A stretch of DNA of 64,000 bases, taken from NCBI RefSeq assembly GCF_000801335.2, contig NZ_JSEH01000024.1, positions 1 through 64,000 on the forward strand, in the 5' to 3' direction. A model generated the notes under the pieces. It was given only the letters and a program-made list of their open reading frames with translations. It was not told the origin of the DNA and searched no databases. This document shows, one piece after another, positions 1 through 8,103 of this stretch. The number at the start of each line of letters is the position of its first letter. Position 1 is the stretch's first letter. A program made the position numbers and the translations under genes. Source of the DNA: Desulfovibrio sp. TomC. GTDB taxonomy: Bacteria; Desulfobacterota; Desulfovibrionia; Desulfovibrionales; Desulfovibrionaceae.

Positions 1-24
1 TTCTTTTCTTCTCTCCCCTTCTCC

Positions 25-1890
25 CTAATCCAGCTCGTATTCGCCGCGCCAGTCGCCGGTTTCGGCGTACTCGGGCTGGCCTTCCTTGCCAAACAGGCAG
101 TCGCCCACGACCAGATAGTCCATTTCGGTGCGCATGAAACAGCGGTAGGCGTCTTCGGGCGTGCAGACGATGGGTTCGCCGCGCACGTTGAAGCTCGTGT
201 TGACCACCACCGGGCAGCCATGGCGCTGGCCAAAGGTGGTGATGAGCTGGTGGTAGCGCGGGTTGGTGGCCTGGTGCACGGTCTGGATGCGGGCGGAGAA
301 GTCCACGTGGGTGATGGCCGGCAGCTTCGAGCGGTTGACGTAGAGCCGGTCGAACATGGGCATCTGCCAGTAGCCGTCGGGCAGGGGAAAGCGCAGGGAC
401 TCGGCCACCGGGGCCACCAGCAGCATGTAGGGCGAGGGCCGGTCCTGGATGAAATAGTCCGAGACCGCCTCGGCGGCGATGGACGGGGCAAAAGGCCGGA
501 AACCCTCGCGGTATTTGATCTTGAGATTGAGTTTTTTCTGCATTTCCGGGTTTCGCGGATCGCCCAGGATGGAGCGGCCGCCCAAGGCCCGGGGACCGTA
601 TTCCATGCGGCCCTGGAACCAGCCGACCACGTTGCCGGCGGCCAGCAGATCGGCCACCACGGCGCACAGATCGCCAAAGTCCTCATAGAGCGTATACGGC
701 GCTTCCCGGCGAGCGGCCAGTCGCAGGGCGTCGGCCCGGGTGAACTGCGGGCCGAGGTAGGACCCGGCCATGCGGTCGAGCGCGCCCTCGGGCAGCGGCG
801 TGCGCTCATGTCCGGCCCAGATGTGCCAGGCGGTCAGGGCCGCGCCAAGCGCGCCGCCGGCATCGCCGGCCGCCGGCTGAATCCACACGTCGTCAAAGAT
901 GCCTTCGCGCAGGAGCTTGCCGTTGGCCACGCAGTTGAGCGCCACGCCGCCGGCCATGACCAGGTTTTTGCAGCCGGTCAGTTCGCGGGCCGTCTTGGCC
1001 AGCCGGAGCACCACCTCTTCGGTGATCTGCTGGATGGCCAGGGCCATGTCCATATGCTCCTGGCCAAGCTCGGACTCGCCCGCCCGTTTGGGCAGGCCGA
1101 AAAGGGCCTCCCACTTGGCGTCGCGGCACATGGTCAGGCCGGTGGCGTAGTTGAAGTAGGCCATGTTGAGCAGCATCGAGCCGTCCGGGCGCAGATCGAC
1201 CAGGGTCTCGAGGATCTTGGCCTTGTATTCTTCAACCCGGGCCGAGCCTTCGATGCCGTAGGGGGCCAGCCCCATGAGCTTGTATTCGCCGGAATTGACC
1301 TTGAAGCCGCAGTAGTAGGTGAAGGCGGAATAGAGCAGACCCACCGAGTGGGGGAAGTCGAGCTCGCGCAGGAAGGTGACGTCCTTGCCGCGTCCGAGGC
1401 CGATGGTGGTGGTGGACCACTCGCCAACGCCGTCGATGGTGAGGATGGCGGCTTCGTCAAAGGGCGAGGGATAAAAGGCCGAGGCGGCGTGGGACAGGTG
1501 GTGCTCGGGAAAAAGGATGCGCGGTTTGCCCTGGCCCAGTTCGGCCAGTTCCTCGCGCAGCATCTTTTTCATGAAGAGCTTTTCCTTGATCCACACCGGG
1601 ATGGCCGACAGGAAGCTGCGCAGCCCGCTCGGGGCAAAGCCGTGGTAGGTTTCGAGCAGCCGCTCGAACTTGAGATACGGCTTGTCGTAAAAGGCGATGG
1701 CGGAGAGTTCCGCCAGTTCGATGCCGGCTTCGGCCAGCACGTAGGCTGCGGCCTTGCGGGGGAAATCGGCATCGTGCTTTTTGCGGGTGAAGCGTTCCTC
1801 GTGGGCAGCGGCCACGACCACGCCGTCACGCAGGAGCGCGGCAGCGGAGTCGTGGTAATAGGCGGAGATTCCCAGAATGTATTCGGCCAT
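25..1890 (-). CDS. Carbamoyltransferase (NodU/CmcH family)
   Basis: A 621-residue protein of the NodU/CmcH O-carbamoyltransferase family, which transfers carbamoyl from carbamoyl phosphate via carbamoyl-adenylate to a hydroxyl of a small molecule or glycan. The N-terminal half opens with the family hallmark ILGISAYYHDSAAALL and has a histidine-rich EHHLSHAASAFYPSPF segment near residue 130 (metal and nucleotide site of the Kae1-like domain). The C-terminal half has GWFQGRMEYGPRALGGRSIL, typical of the YrdC-like carbamoyl-adenylate domain. I chose the ATG at 1890 rather than the upstream in-frame GTG at 1896 because homologues start at MAEYILG. It is the last gene of a three-gene minus-strand unit after SxtJ and DUF5989 proteins, 12 bases after the latter's stop. 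This grouping recurs in bacteria and suggests modification of an envelope or secreted compound; the substrate cannot be told from sequence. Confidence 0.93.
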   Translation of the reverse strand: MAEYILGISAYYHDSAAALLRDGVVVAAAHEERFTRKKHDADFPRKAAAYVLAEAGIELAELSAIAFYDKPYLKFERLLETYHGFAPSGLRSFLSAIPVWIKEKLFMKKMLREELAELGQGKPRILFPEHHLSHAASAFYPSPFDEAAILTIDGVGEWSTTTIGLGRGKDVTFLRELDFPHSVGLLYSAFTYYCGFKVNSGEYKLMGLAPYGIEGSARVEEYKAKILETLVDLRPDGSMLLNMAYFNYATGLTMCRDAKWEALFGLPKRAGESELGQEHMDMALAIQQITEEVVLRLAKTARELTGCKNLVMAGGVALNCVANGKLLREGIFDDVWIQPAAGDAGGALGAALTAWHIWAGHERTPLPEGALDRMAGSYLGPQFTRADALRLAARREAPYTLYEDFGDLCAVVADLLAAGNVVGWFQGRMEYGPRALGGRSILGDPRNPEMQKKLNLKIKYREGFRPFAPSIAAEAVSDYFIQDRPSPYMLLVAPVAESLRFPLPDGYWQMPMFDRLYVNRSKLPAITHVDFSARIQTVHQATNPRYHQLITTFGQRHGCPVVVNTSFNVRGEPIVCTPEDAYRCFMRTEMDYLVVGDCLFGKEGQPEYAETGDWRGEYELD

Positions 1891-1902
1891 GCGCACTACC
1901 GG

Positions 1903-2052
1903 CTAAAACAGCGTGTAGATGAAGGGGGCCACGGCCGTGCCGCTGGTCAGGACCACCAGGACGCCGAAGAGCAGCAGCACCAGGATGATGGGCAGCAGCC
2001 AGAATTTTTTCCGGACGCGCAGAAAGTTCCAAAGCTCGCTTAAAAATTCCAT
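1903..2052 (-). CDS. DUF5989 small membrane protein
   Basis: A 49-residue protein: a short amphipathic start (MEFLSELWNFLRVRKKFW) followed by one hydrophobic membrane segment (LLPIILVLLLFGVLVVL) and a short tail ending FIYTLF. This is the DUF5989 pattern, a tiny membrane protein that regularly sits between SxtJ-type proteins and carbamoyltransferases. It lies exactly there, 74 bases after the SxtJ-like gene and 12 bases before the carbamoyltransferase. No enzymatic motif is present; a role as a membrane anchor or adaptor for the carbamoyltransferase is inference from conserved gene order. Confidence 0.85.
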   Translation of the reverse strand: MEFLSELWNFLRVRKKFWLLPIILVLLLFGVLVVLTSGTAVAPFIYTLF

Positions 2053-2126
2053 GTGGCCTCCAAACGCCGCCCTGGCCGGTCGGTCAGGCGTGGGCAGCGG
2101 AAATAGTGGGATGTGGCGTGTTGGGG

Positions 2127-2543
2127 CTAAAACGGCTGTTCGATGTCGGCCGGGGTAAAGGCGTGGTCGCGAACCCGGAAGACCGAGGTTGTGTCCTTTT
2201 TAAACTGGCCAAGGCGCATCGGGTCCTTGCCAAGGACGCTGCGCAGCAGGCCCATGGGGGTGAGCACCAGCAAAAAAACCAGGGTCAAAAGCACCTTGGA
2301 CATGACCGTGCCGAGCACATGGGACAGGCCGAACCAGACCTTGGCCGCCGGCTTGAAAAGCGACGGGGAGATCATGTCGAGCAGGAGCAGGCCGGCGGCG
2401 ATGGTCACGTAGCGGATTTCCCGGGTGGCGAAAAACACGATGAGGCTGATCAGAACCAGGGCCATGCCGGTGTCCCGGGCCTGATCGCGCGTGGCGGAAA
2501 GCCAAAACGAGGTCTTTTGGCGCTTGTGTTCCAGTGATGACAT
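2127..2543 (-). CDS. SxtJ-family membrane protein
   Basis: A 138-residue protein with two or three predicted membrane segments (around residues 26-60 and 78-102) and a charged C-terminus. The pattern matches the SxtJ family, named from the saxitoxin cluster but widespread as a companion of carbamoyltransferases. A GGAG ribosome-binding site lies about 8 bases before the ATG. It is the first gene of the SxtJ - DUF5989 - carbamoyltransferase unit on the minus strand. The biochemical function is unknown for the family. Confidence 0.82.
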   Translation of the reverse strand: MSSLEHKRQKTSFWLSATRDQARDTGMALVLISLIVFFATREIRYVTIAAGLLLLDMISPSLFKPAAKVWFGLSHVLGTVMSKVLLTLVFLLVLTPMGLLRSVLGKDPMRLGQFKKDTTSVFRVRDHAFTPADIEQPF

Positions 2544-2746
2544 GGGTTGGTTGCTCCGGATCAGGCGTTGGCGTCGGTCCGGCCCGAGGCCGGAGACAGG
2601 CTTCCCCTAGCCCGCAGCACGGGACGGCGTCAAGGGCGGCCGGCCCTGGCGAGGCCGGAAGTTTGGCCGGAGAGGGCGTGCGGGCAACGGGTCTGCCGGC
2701 ACAAGGCTGTCCGGGCTGCCTGCATGTGGACCACCCTGGTCCCGGC

Positions 2747-3172
2747 TCAATCGTCGCTGCCGACCGTGCGCTGGCGCTTCTGCGCCCCGTGCCGCTTCTT
2801 GTCGTCCACCCGGCGGCGCTTGGCGGCCAGGGTGACACGGGTCTTTTTGCGGGGGGCAACCGGCGTCAGGGCGACGCGCAGCAGGGCGGCAAAGCGCTCC
2901 AGGGCGATTTCCCGGTTGGCGAACTGGCTGCGGGTGGACTGGGACACCACGCGCAGCACCCCGTCCTTGGCGATGCGGCCTTCCAGGGCTTGGCCGATGC
3001 GGGTCTTTTCGTACTCGGTCAGGCTCGGCGAGGCCTGCACATCAAAAAGCAACGTCACCTTGGTGCTGGTGGTGTTGACGTGCTGGCCGCCGGGACCGCC
3101 GCTGCGGGCGGCAATAAAGGAAATTTCGGCCATGGGAATGGCCACCCGGGCGTTGATACGCAGACTGTCCAT
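2747..3172 (-). CDS. arfB: Peptidyl-tRNA hydrolase ArfB (ribosome rescue factor)
   Basis: A 141-residue class-I release-factor-like protein lacking a codon-recognition domain. The catalytic GGQ motif lies in ARSGGPGGQHVNTTSTKV near residue 28, followed by the RF-1 domain and a basic C-terminal tail (PRKKTRVTLAAKRRRVDDKKRH) that in ArfB/YaeJ inserts into the empty mRNA channel of stalled ribosomes. It would hydrolyse peptidyl-tRNA on nonstop ribosomes. Length and domain order are those of E. coli ArfB. An AGGGG element precedes the ATG. It is a single minus-strand gene separated from nrdG by a pair of opposed intergenic repeats. Confidence 0.93.
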   Translation of the reverse strand: MDSLRINARVAIPMAEISFIAARSGGPGGQHVNTTSTKVTLLFDVQASPSLTEYEKTRIGQALEGRIAKDGVLRVVSQSTRSQFANREIALERFAALLRVALTPVAPRKKTRVTLAAKRRRVDDKKRHGAQKRQRTVGSDD

Positions 3173-3195
3173 GTCGTCCCCTTTAATTGAAGAGT

Positions 3196-3249
3196 GCCTC
3201 CGGCGGCCGGGAGGGGGTAACCCCCTCCCGGACCCTCCCTGCCAGGGAT
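3196..3249 (+). repeat. GCCTCCGGCGGCC hairpin element, copy A
   Basis: Core GCCTCCGGCGGCC followed by an 11-bp stem (CCGGGAGGGGG / CCCCCTCCCGG, loop TAA) and GGACCCTCCC. Unlike most copies it does not follow a stop codon on its own strand; it faces copy B across about 50 bases in the arfB upstream region. Confidence 0.85.
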
Positions 3250-3298
3250 AAAGGGGCCTATGGACGCATGCCGCACCCCCCTTTCATACCTTCTTCCC

Positions 3299-3342
3299 GT
3301 TGGGGGGTCCGGGGGGATCATCCCCCCGGCCGCCGGAGGCAT
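3299..3342 (-). repeat. GCCTCCGGCGGCC hairpin element, copy B (3' of nrdG)
   Basis: Read on the minus strand: nrdG stop, purine-rich tract (AGAGAGAGAAGAAAAGG), GCCTCCGGCGGCC, then the stem GGGGGGATGATCCCCCC and GGACCCCCC. Probably acts as a transcript end or 3' mRNA structure for nrdG. Confidence 0.87.
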
Positions 3343-3363
3343 CTCCTGCCTTTTCTTCTCTCT

Positions 3364-4062
3364 CTACACTCTCGTAGCGATGGTCAGGCGCGGGGCGGCG
3401 GCCTGGAGCCGGCTGACGAGATCGGGCGGAAACACGGTCGGTCCGGCGGCGGCCAGGGCGTCGTCGGTGCAGCCGTCGGGTCGAAAGCCCTGGATGATCC
3501 AGCGTCCGGCGTCGGCTGCGGCCAGTTCGCCGGCCAGTATTGCCAGCTCGGCTTCGGTCAAAAGGCCGGGATGCCAGGTGGTGCGCGTCTCAAAGGGCAC
3601 GCCGCTGGCCAGGAGCCGGGCGAGGCTGGCAAAGGCGGCCTCGCCGCTGCCGGGCACGCCGGTTATGCGGTCGTAGGCCGCCCTGGGGGCCTTGATGTCG
3701 AGGCCCACCCAGTCGCAAAGCGGCAGGATGTCGGCCAGGGCATCGGGGTACATGCCGGTGGTGTGCAGGCCGACCTTGAAGCCCATGGCCCGCACGGCGG
3801 TCAGCATGGGGACCAAGCCGTCCTGGAGGGTGGGTTCGCCGCCGGAAAAAACGACCGCGTCAAGGAGTCCCTTGCGGCCTTCGAGCCAGGCGAGCACCGA
3901 GGCGCTGTCGCGCTCGGCGTGGTCGGTGATCTCGCGCAGAGGTTCATTGTGGCAGTAGGGGCAGCCCCAGGGGCAGCCCTGGCAATAGACGACAGCGGCC
4001 AGGGCGTCGGGGAAATCGAGGGTGGAAAGGGGCGTCACGCCGCCGATAATCAGTCCGTTCAT
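3364..4062 (-). CDS. nrdG: Anaerobic ribonucleotide reductase activating protein NrdG
   Basis: A 232-residue radical SAM enzyme that installs the glycyl radical on NrdD. The cluster motif C-x3-C-x2-C is visible in CPWGCPYCHN near residue 30, followed by a GGEPTLQ segment (the GGE SAM-binding motif). Length and the early position of the Cys motif fit the pyruvate-formate-lyase-activase-like NrdG type. The start is the ATG at 4062, preceded by AAGGGA. Its substrate NrdD is encoded upstream on the same strand, but an AT-rich DUF2971 gene lies between them, so the usual nrdDG operon appears interrupted. The gene ends in a hairpin repeat element. Confidence 0.92.
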   Translation of the reverse strand: MNGLIIGGVTPLSTLDFPDALAAVVYCQGCPWGCPYCHNEPLREITDHAERDSASVLAWLEGRKGLLDAVVFSGGEPTLQDGLVPMLTAVRAMGFKVGLHTTGMYPDALADILPLCDWVGLDIKAPRAAYDRITGVPGSGEAAFASLARLLASGVPFETRTTWHPGLLTEAELAILAGELAAADAGRWIIQGFRPDGCTDDALAAAGPTVFPPDLVSRLQAAAPRLTIATRV

Positions 4063-4128
4063 GGGGCGTCCCTTAGCGTTCCTGGCGACCGGGGGCAAGG
4101 GCGGGGTTGACCGGGGCGCGACCGGGTT

Positions 4129-5067
4129 GTGGGGTGGAGTTGGCGCAATAGTATCTAAGATTATATTGGCGAAGAAATGTCTGGTATATTGACTGTGTCA
4201 AATATGTTTTCTGTGAATATTTCTGATAAATGCAAAAGTGTGGTTATGTGAATCGAGGAAGGTAGGTTAGTGTCGATTTTTGTATTCGATCGATCAGCCC
4301 AGCATTGGTAATTGCTTCTGTAATAGTGTCTCGGTCAGCGGGTGGCGTATTTGGGCCAATTGTGATGTTCTTGATGAGAATGTTGACATCTACATCTACG
4401 TGTATGCCGCCTGATGGAACTTCAACGCCGAATTCTTCTGCAAGCCGAAGGGAAATTGCTAAGCGAAATTCTTGTTCGCTTTCAAAGAGACGATGCTTGT
4501 AGAAAAATCTATCGAGCATCCCCCTATAACAGCCAATATCTTGGGTTAGATCGATGTACTTGACGGAGCCAGCGTACATCTTTTCGGTCTCGTATTCCGG
4601 GTGCAGACGAAATGGTTTAAGTGCAGCGCGTATCCTCTCTGGAGTTGTCGTGATAGCTACACCTTTTTTCTCATCTGCATAAAGCCTCCACATAGCATCG
4701 CTTTCATACTCAGACCGATGCCAGCAATTGATTTTTGTCAATCGTTTTAATTCAGAAAAGGCGTAGTCTATATAAGTACGCTGAATGTCTGTTTGATGTT
4801 CTGGTGCAGAATCTTGACAAATATGAGTGGAACCTTCAAATTCATCAGAGAATTGACTGGCAGATGCAAAGTAAAGTTTACTTGTTCGCAGTAGTGATAT
4901 AAAATGTTGCTGTTTGAAATACCTCCAGAGCTGTTCATCCCACTTGATGATGAATCCATCCGGTATTAACATAACATTGTGTATTTGGTATGAAGTTTCA
5001 TTGGATCAACCAATATTTGATTAGCTTGTATCTTCAATTTTCTTGGGTTCCCCTTCCGGTGGGGTGG
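4129..5067. other. AT-rich inserted islet between nrdG and nrdD
   Basis: Base composition switches sharply from GC-rich to AT-rich near 4145 and back near 5045. The stretch carries only the DUF2971 gene. The 9-mer GTGGGGTGG occurs at both edges (4129-4137 and 5059-5067), which could be a target-site duplication or a chance repeat in G-rich DNA. No transposase or integrase is present. The placement between two genes normally adjacent supports insertion by horizontal transfer. Confidence 0.45.
4244..4972 (-). CDS. DUF2971 domain protein
   Basis: A 242-residue protein with the DUF2971 pattern: an N-terminal WRYFKQQHFISLL, then KLYFASASQFSDEFEGSTH near residue 33-51, CWHRSEYESDAMWRLYADEKKGVAI around 100-124, and a C-terminal segment on an antiparallel scaffold. 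The family's biochemical role is unknown; members are patchily distributed and often sit in islands and prophages. Codon use is strikingly AT-rich compared with its neighbours, and no clear ribosome-binding site precedes the ATG. It separates nrdG from nrdD. Transfer from a low-GC source is inferred. Confidence 0.8.
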   Translation of the reverse strand: MLIPDGFIIKWDEQLWRYFKQQHFISLLRTSKLYFASASQFSDEFEGSTHICQDSAPEHQTDIQRTYIDYAFSELKRLTKINCWHRSEYESDAMWRLYADEKKGVAITTTPERIRAALKPFRLHPEYETEKMYAGSVKYIDLTQDIGCYRGMLDRFFYKHRLFESEQEFRLAISLRLAEEFGVEVPSGGIHVDVDVNILIKNITIGPNTPPADRDTITEAITNAGLIDRIQKSTLTYLPRFT

Positions 5068-5069
5068 TC

Positions 5070-5102
5070 CAGGAGGGCTGTGCCCCCCTGGACGCCGGCA
5101 TC
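5070..5102 (-). repeat. Divergent hairpin element 3' of nrdD (copy C)
   Basis: On the minus strand the nrdD stop is followed by a purine tract (GGGGGGAAGAGAAGAGGAAG), ATGCCGGCG and a GTCCAGG...CCTGGAC hairpin. Same layout as the other copies but with a divergent core. Confidence 0.65.
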
Positions 5103-5120
5103 TTCCTCTTCTCTTCCCCC

Positions 5121-7322
5121 CTACGCGTCCATCCCAGCCGGCTCGCTAAAGCAAATTCTATCTTCGTATTCGCCCTGTTTGCCGACGTTAAAGGCCGATT
5201 TGGGGCGGTAGTAGCCCATGACCCGGGTCCAGATTTCGCAGGCCTGTTCGCGGCCTTCAGCGGCGCAGGTGGGGCACGTCACGTGTTCGCCGTCGAGGTA
5301 GCCGTGGATGTCGCAGATGGAGAACGTCGGCGTCACGGTGACGTAGGGCAGGGCGAAGCCGGACAGGGCGCGCTGCACGAGCTTTTTGCAGGCCTCGGCG
5401 CTGGAGATGCGCTCACCCATGTAGAGGTGGAGCACGGTGCCGCCGGTGTATTTGCGCTGCAACTCTTCCTGGCGGGACAGGGCCTCGAAGGGGTCGTCGG
5501 TGAAGCCGACGGGCAGCTGGGAGGAATTGGTGTAGTACGGCTTTTCGGGCGTGCCGGCTTGCAGGATGGCCGGGTAGCGCTTTTTGTCCTCGCGGGCGAA
5601 GCGGTAGGTGGTGCCTTCGGCCGGCGTGGCTTCGAGGTTATACAGGTGGCCGGTCTGCTCCTGGAACTCGGTCATGCGGGCGCGCACGTGGTCGAGCAGG
5701 CGAACGGCCATGGCGTGGCCGGTCTCGGTGGTCAGGTCGTCGGCACCGCCGGTAAAGTTGCGGATCATTTCATTGATGCCGTTGACGCCGATGGTCGAGA
5801 AGTGGTTGCGCAGCGACCCGAGGTAGCGCTTGGTGTAGGGGAACAGCCCGGCGTCCATGCGGCGGGTGATTTCCTTGCGCTTGATCTCAAGGCTGGTGCG
5901 GGCAATCTCCAACAGGGCGTCGAGGCGGGCGAGAAGGCCCTGTTCATCGCCGCGATGGGTGAAGCCCAGGCGGGCGCAGTTGATGGTGACCACGCCGACC
6001 GAGCCGGTCTGCTCGGCGCTGCCGAACAGGCCGTTGCCGCGCTTCAAGAGTTCGCGCAGATCGAGCTGCAACCGGCAGCACATGGACCGCACCATGTTGG
6101 GGGTGAGGTCGGAATTGAGGAAATTCTGGAAGTAGGGCAGCCCGTACTTGGCCGTCATTTCGAACAGGATGTCCACGTTGGGTGATTCCCAGGGGAAATC
6201 CTTGGTGATGTTGTAGGTCGGGATGGGGAAGGTGAAGACCCGGCCTTTGGCGTCGCCGGCGGTCATGACCTCGATATAGGCCCGGTTGATCATGTCCATC
6301 TCGACTTGCAGGTCGCCGTAGGTGAACGGCATCTCTTGGCCGCCGATGATGGGATGATCCTTGGCCAGATCCTCAGGGCAGGTCCAATCGAAGGTCAGGT
6401 TGGTAAAGGGCGTCTGGGTGCCCCAGCGCGAGGGGACGTTCAGGTTGTAGATCAGCTCCTGGATGCACTGACGCACTTCATCGTAGCCGAGATTGTCCTT
6501 GCGGATAAAGGGGGCCATGTAGGTGTCAAAGGAGCTAAAGGCCTGGGCGCCGGCCCATTCGTTTTGCAGCGTGCCCAGGAAATTGACGATCTGGCCCACG
6601 GCGCTGGAGAGATGCTTGGGCGGCTTGGCTTCGACCTTGCCGGGCACGCCGTTCAAGCCTTCGGTCAGGAGCATGCGCAACGACCAGCCGGCGCAGTAGC
6701 CGCACAGCATGTCGAGGTCGTGGATATGGACGTCGCCGTCGCGGTGGGCTGCGCCGACTTCGGGCGGGTAGACGTGGGAGAGCCAGTAGTTGGCCACGAC
6801 CTTGCCCGAGACGTTTAAGATCAGGCCGCCAAGCGAATAGCCCTGGTTGGCGTTGGCCGAGACGCGCCAATCCTGGCGGTCGAGGTATTCGTTGATGGAC
6901 GTGGCCACGTCCACCACGGTCTTTTTGTCTTCACGCAGGCGGGCGCGCTGTTCGCGGTAGACGGAGTAGGCGCGCATGGTGCGGAAATGGTTGGCCGAGA
7001 CCAGGGCTTGTTCCACGATGTCCTGGATGCGCTCGATGTCCGGAATCTGGCCGATGAAGCGGTGGGAAAGGACTTTGACGGCCTGGGCGGTGAGTAACCA
7101 GGCTTCGTCCTCGCCGAATTCGCCGGTGGCCGCGCCGGCCCGGCGCACGGCCGAGAGAATTTTGTCCACGTCAAAGGCGACGATCTGCCCGTCGCGTTTG
7201 CGGATGCGCGAGGGGACGGCGGCAACGGCCGGCTGATCGGTCCGCAGGGGGCCATTGGCTTGGGCGGTGGTGGGGTGATCAGAAAAAAGGGCCAGATTGC
7301 CGTGTTCCATCGGCTCGGACAT
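5121..7322 (-). CDS. nrdD: Anaerobic ribonucleoside-triphosphate reductase NrdD
   Basis: A 733-residue class III ribonucleotide reductase that makes dNTPs from NTPs without oxygen. An ATP-cone (RIRKRDGQIVAFDVDKIL, about residues 38-130) provides allosteric activity control. The catalytic barrel follows, with GGQEMPFTYGD and the PTYNITKDFPW segment. The C-terminus has a four-cysteine zinc site (CDIHGYLDG...CPTCAAEGREQAC) and the glycyl-radical segment RVMGYYRPKSAFN, whose Gly carries the radical installed by NrdG. The start at 7322 is supported by AGGGAGA 7 bases upstream; the longer reading to 7376 has no such site. A cobalamin riboswitch occupies the leader, suggesting expression is shut down when B12 is plentiful, as where a B12-dependent class II reductase is also available; that second enzyme is not in this window. 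Confidence 0.95.
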   Translation of the reverse strand: MSEPMEHGNLALFSDHPTTAQANGPLRTDQPAVAAVPSRIRKRDGQIVAFDVDKILSAVRRAGAATGEFGEDEAWLLTAQAVKVLSHRFIGQIPDIERIQDIVEQALVSANHFRTMRAYSVYREQRARLREDKKTVVDVATSINEYLDRQDWRVSANANQGYSLGGLILNVSGKVVANYWLSHVYPPEVGAAHRDGDVHIHDLDMLCGYCAGWSLRMLLTEGLNGVPGKVEAKPPKHLSSAVGQIVNFLGTLQNEWAGAQAFSSFDTYMAPFIRKDNLGYDEVRQCIQELIYNLNVPSRWGTQTPFTNLTFDWTCPEDLAKDHPIIGGQEMPFTYGDLQVEMDMINRAYIEVMTAGDAKGRVFTFPIPTYNITKDFPWESPNVDILFEMTAKYGLPYFQNFLNSDLTPNMVRSMCCRLQLDLRELLKRGNGLFGSAEQTGSVGVVTINCARLGFTHRGDEQGLLARLDALLEIARTSLEIKRKEITRRMDAGLFPYTKRYLGSLRNHFSTIGVNGINEMIRNFTGGADDLTTETGHAMAVRLLDHVRARMTEFQEQTGHLYNLEATPAEGTTYRFAREDKKRYPAILQAGTPEKPYYTNSSQLPVGFTDDPFEALSRQEELQRKYTGGTVLHLYMGERISSAEACKKLVQRALSGFALPYVTVTPTFSICDIHGYLDGEHVTCPTCAAEGREQACEIWTRVMGYYRPKSAFNVGKQGEYEDRICFSEPAGMDA

Positions 7323-7454
7323 GCGTGTTCTCCCTGTCGAGGCTATTTGCAAAAAGGGGGGGCGGACGGCAGCCACAGGACGCGCGCGGCGTCATGGCAG
7401 GCCGGGCAGCCCTCCCGCGAGGCTCCCTGGTCGGACGCCGGTTGTGATTGCCGG

Positions 7455-7680
7455 CGGGCATTGGCAGGTCTTCGGACTTGCGAACATGGCGGCCGCATAG
7501 GGGCCGGATTTCTACTACCCGCCGCTTCCCGGACCGTGGCGGTCCAGTGCCGTGTTGCGGGGTTCGTTTTCGCTCACCGCTGCGGGGCAGTTCCGGACTT
7601 TAACCGGTATTCCCTCTTACGGTTCCGTCCGTCGGCGGGTTGCCGTCGGGCGGACACCAACGCTGCTACGGTATATGGGA
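7455..7680 (-). promoter_or_regulatory. Cobalamin (B12) riboswitch upstream of nrdD
   Basis: Read on the minus strand the leader shows the class hallmarks in order: GGTGTCCGCCCG, AAGAGGGAA, CCGGTTAAAGTCCGGAACTG, CCCCGCAGCGGTGAGCG, and the terminal B12 box GTCCGAAGACCTGCC at 7463-7477. The order and spacing match cobalamin riboswitches. About 140 bases separate it from the nrdD start and hold the expression platform, which includes a GACGC/GCGTC hairpin and a C-rich/T-run stretch; whether control is by termination or translation is not clear. Confidence 0.93.
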
Positions 7681-7700
7681 TTATGAGGGCCTTGTGTCAA
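7672..7700 (-). promoter_or_regulatory. Promoter for the B12 riboswitch-nrdD transcript
   Basis: On the minus strand a perfect TTGACA (7695-7700) is followed after 17 bases by CATATA (7672-7677), immediately before the first conserved riboswitch segment. Position and spacing fit a sigma-70-type promoter. Confidence 0.65.
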
Positions 7701-8103
7701 CGGGCGGAGCGGCAAGTGGGAGAAGGTGATAAAGGGAGGAATAAAAAGGGCTAAGAGCGTTAGGAACAATCCGCCTTTATGGGAATTGTCAGTATATTAA
7801 GTATGTTGCCTCTGGTTTTAAGTTTTGCATATTTGGCGGAGGAATTTGTCCCTGCACAGCCGTTGTCCGCCCCCGGCATGGCTTCGCAGCCGCATGCCTC
7901 CGGGGACCCTGGGCATCGGTTTTCGGGGGACGGGAGCCGGATGAGGCAGAGCCCTCCCGGATGTCGCCAGGGTTGCCAGAACACTCCCTGACCAGCCCCT
8001 TGTGGCCCTGGCCCATGCCCGGTTCGGCGCGCCCGGCCGGATTGCCGCTGCTTCGTGGATCGGCCGGTCGCACCCTAAAGAGCAGCTTCCGTTTCTCGCC
8101 ACC
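7701..8103. other. Intergenic region, no gene recognised
   Basis: About 400 bases between the nrdD promoter and the end of the cytochrome gene. The part from 7750 to 7850 is AT-rich and the rest GC-rich. Short reading frames on both strands have no ribosome-binding site, homologue-like pattern or plausible composition. I see no RNA gene. Confidence 0.5.

Noticed and set aside
220-2043. 607-residue plus-strand open frame
   Set aside because: It is antisense to the carbamoyltransferase gene, whose protein is clearly conserved; long antisense frames are expected in GC-rich DNA, and its product is low-complexity Gly/His/Gln-rich.
5043-6185. 380-residue plus-strand open frame
   Set aside because: Antisense shadow of nrdD, with no ribosome-binding site or recognisable domain.
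7260-7754. 164-residue plus-strand open frame
   Set aside because: It runs antisense through the cobalamin riboswitch and nrdD leader.
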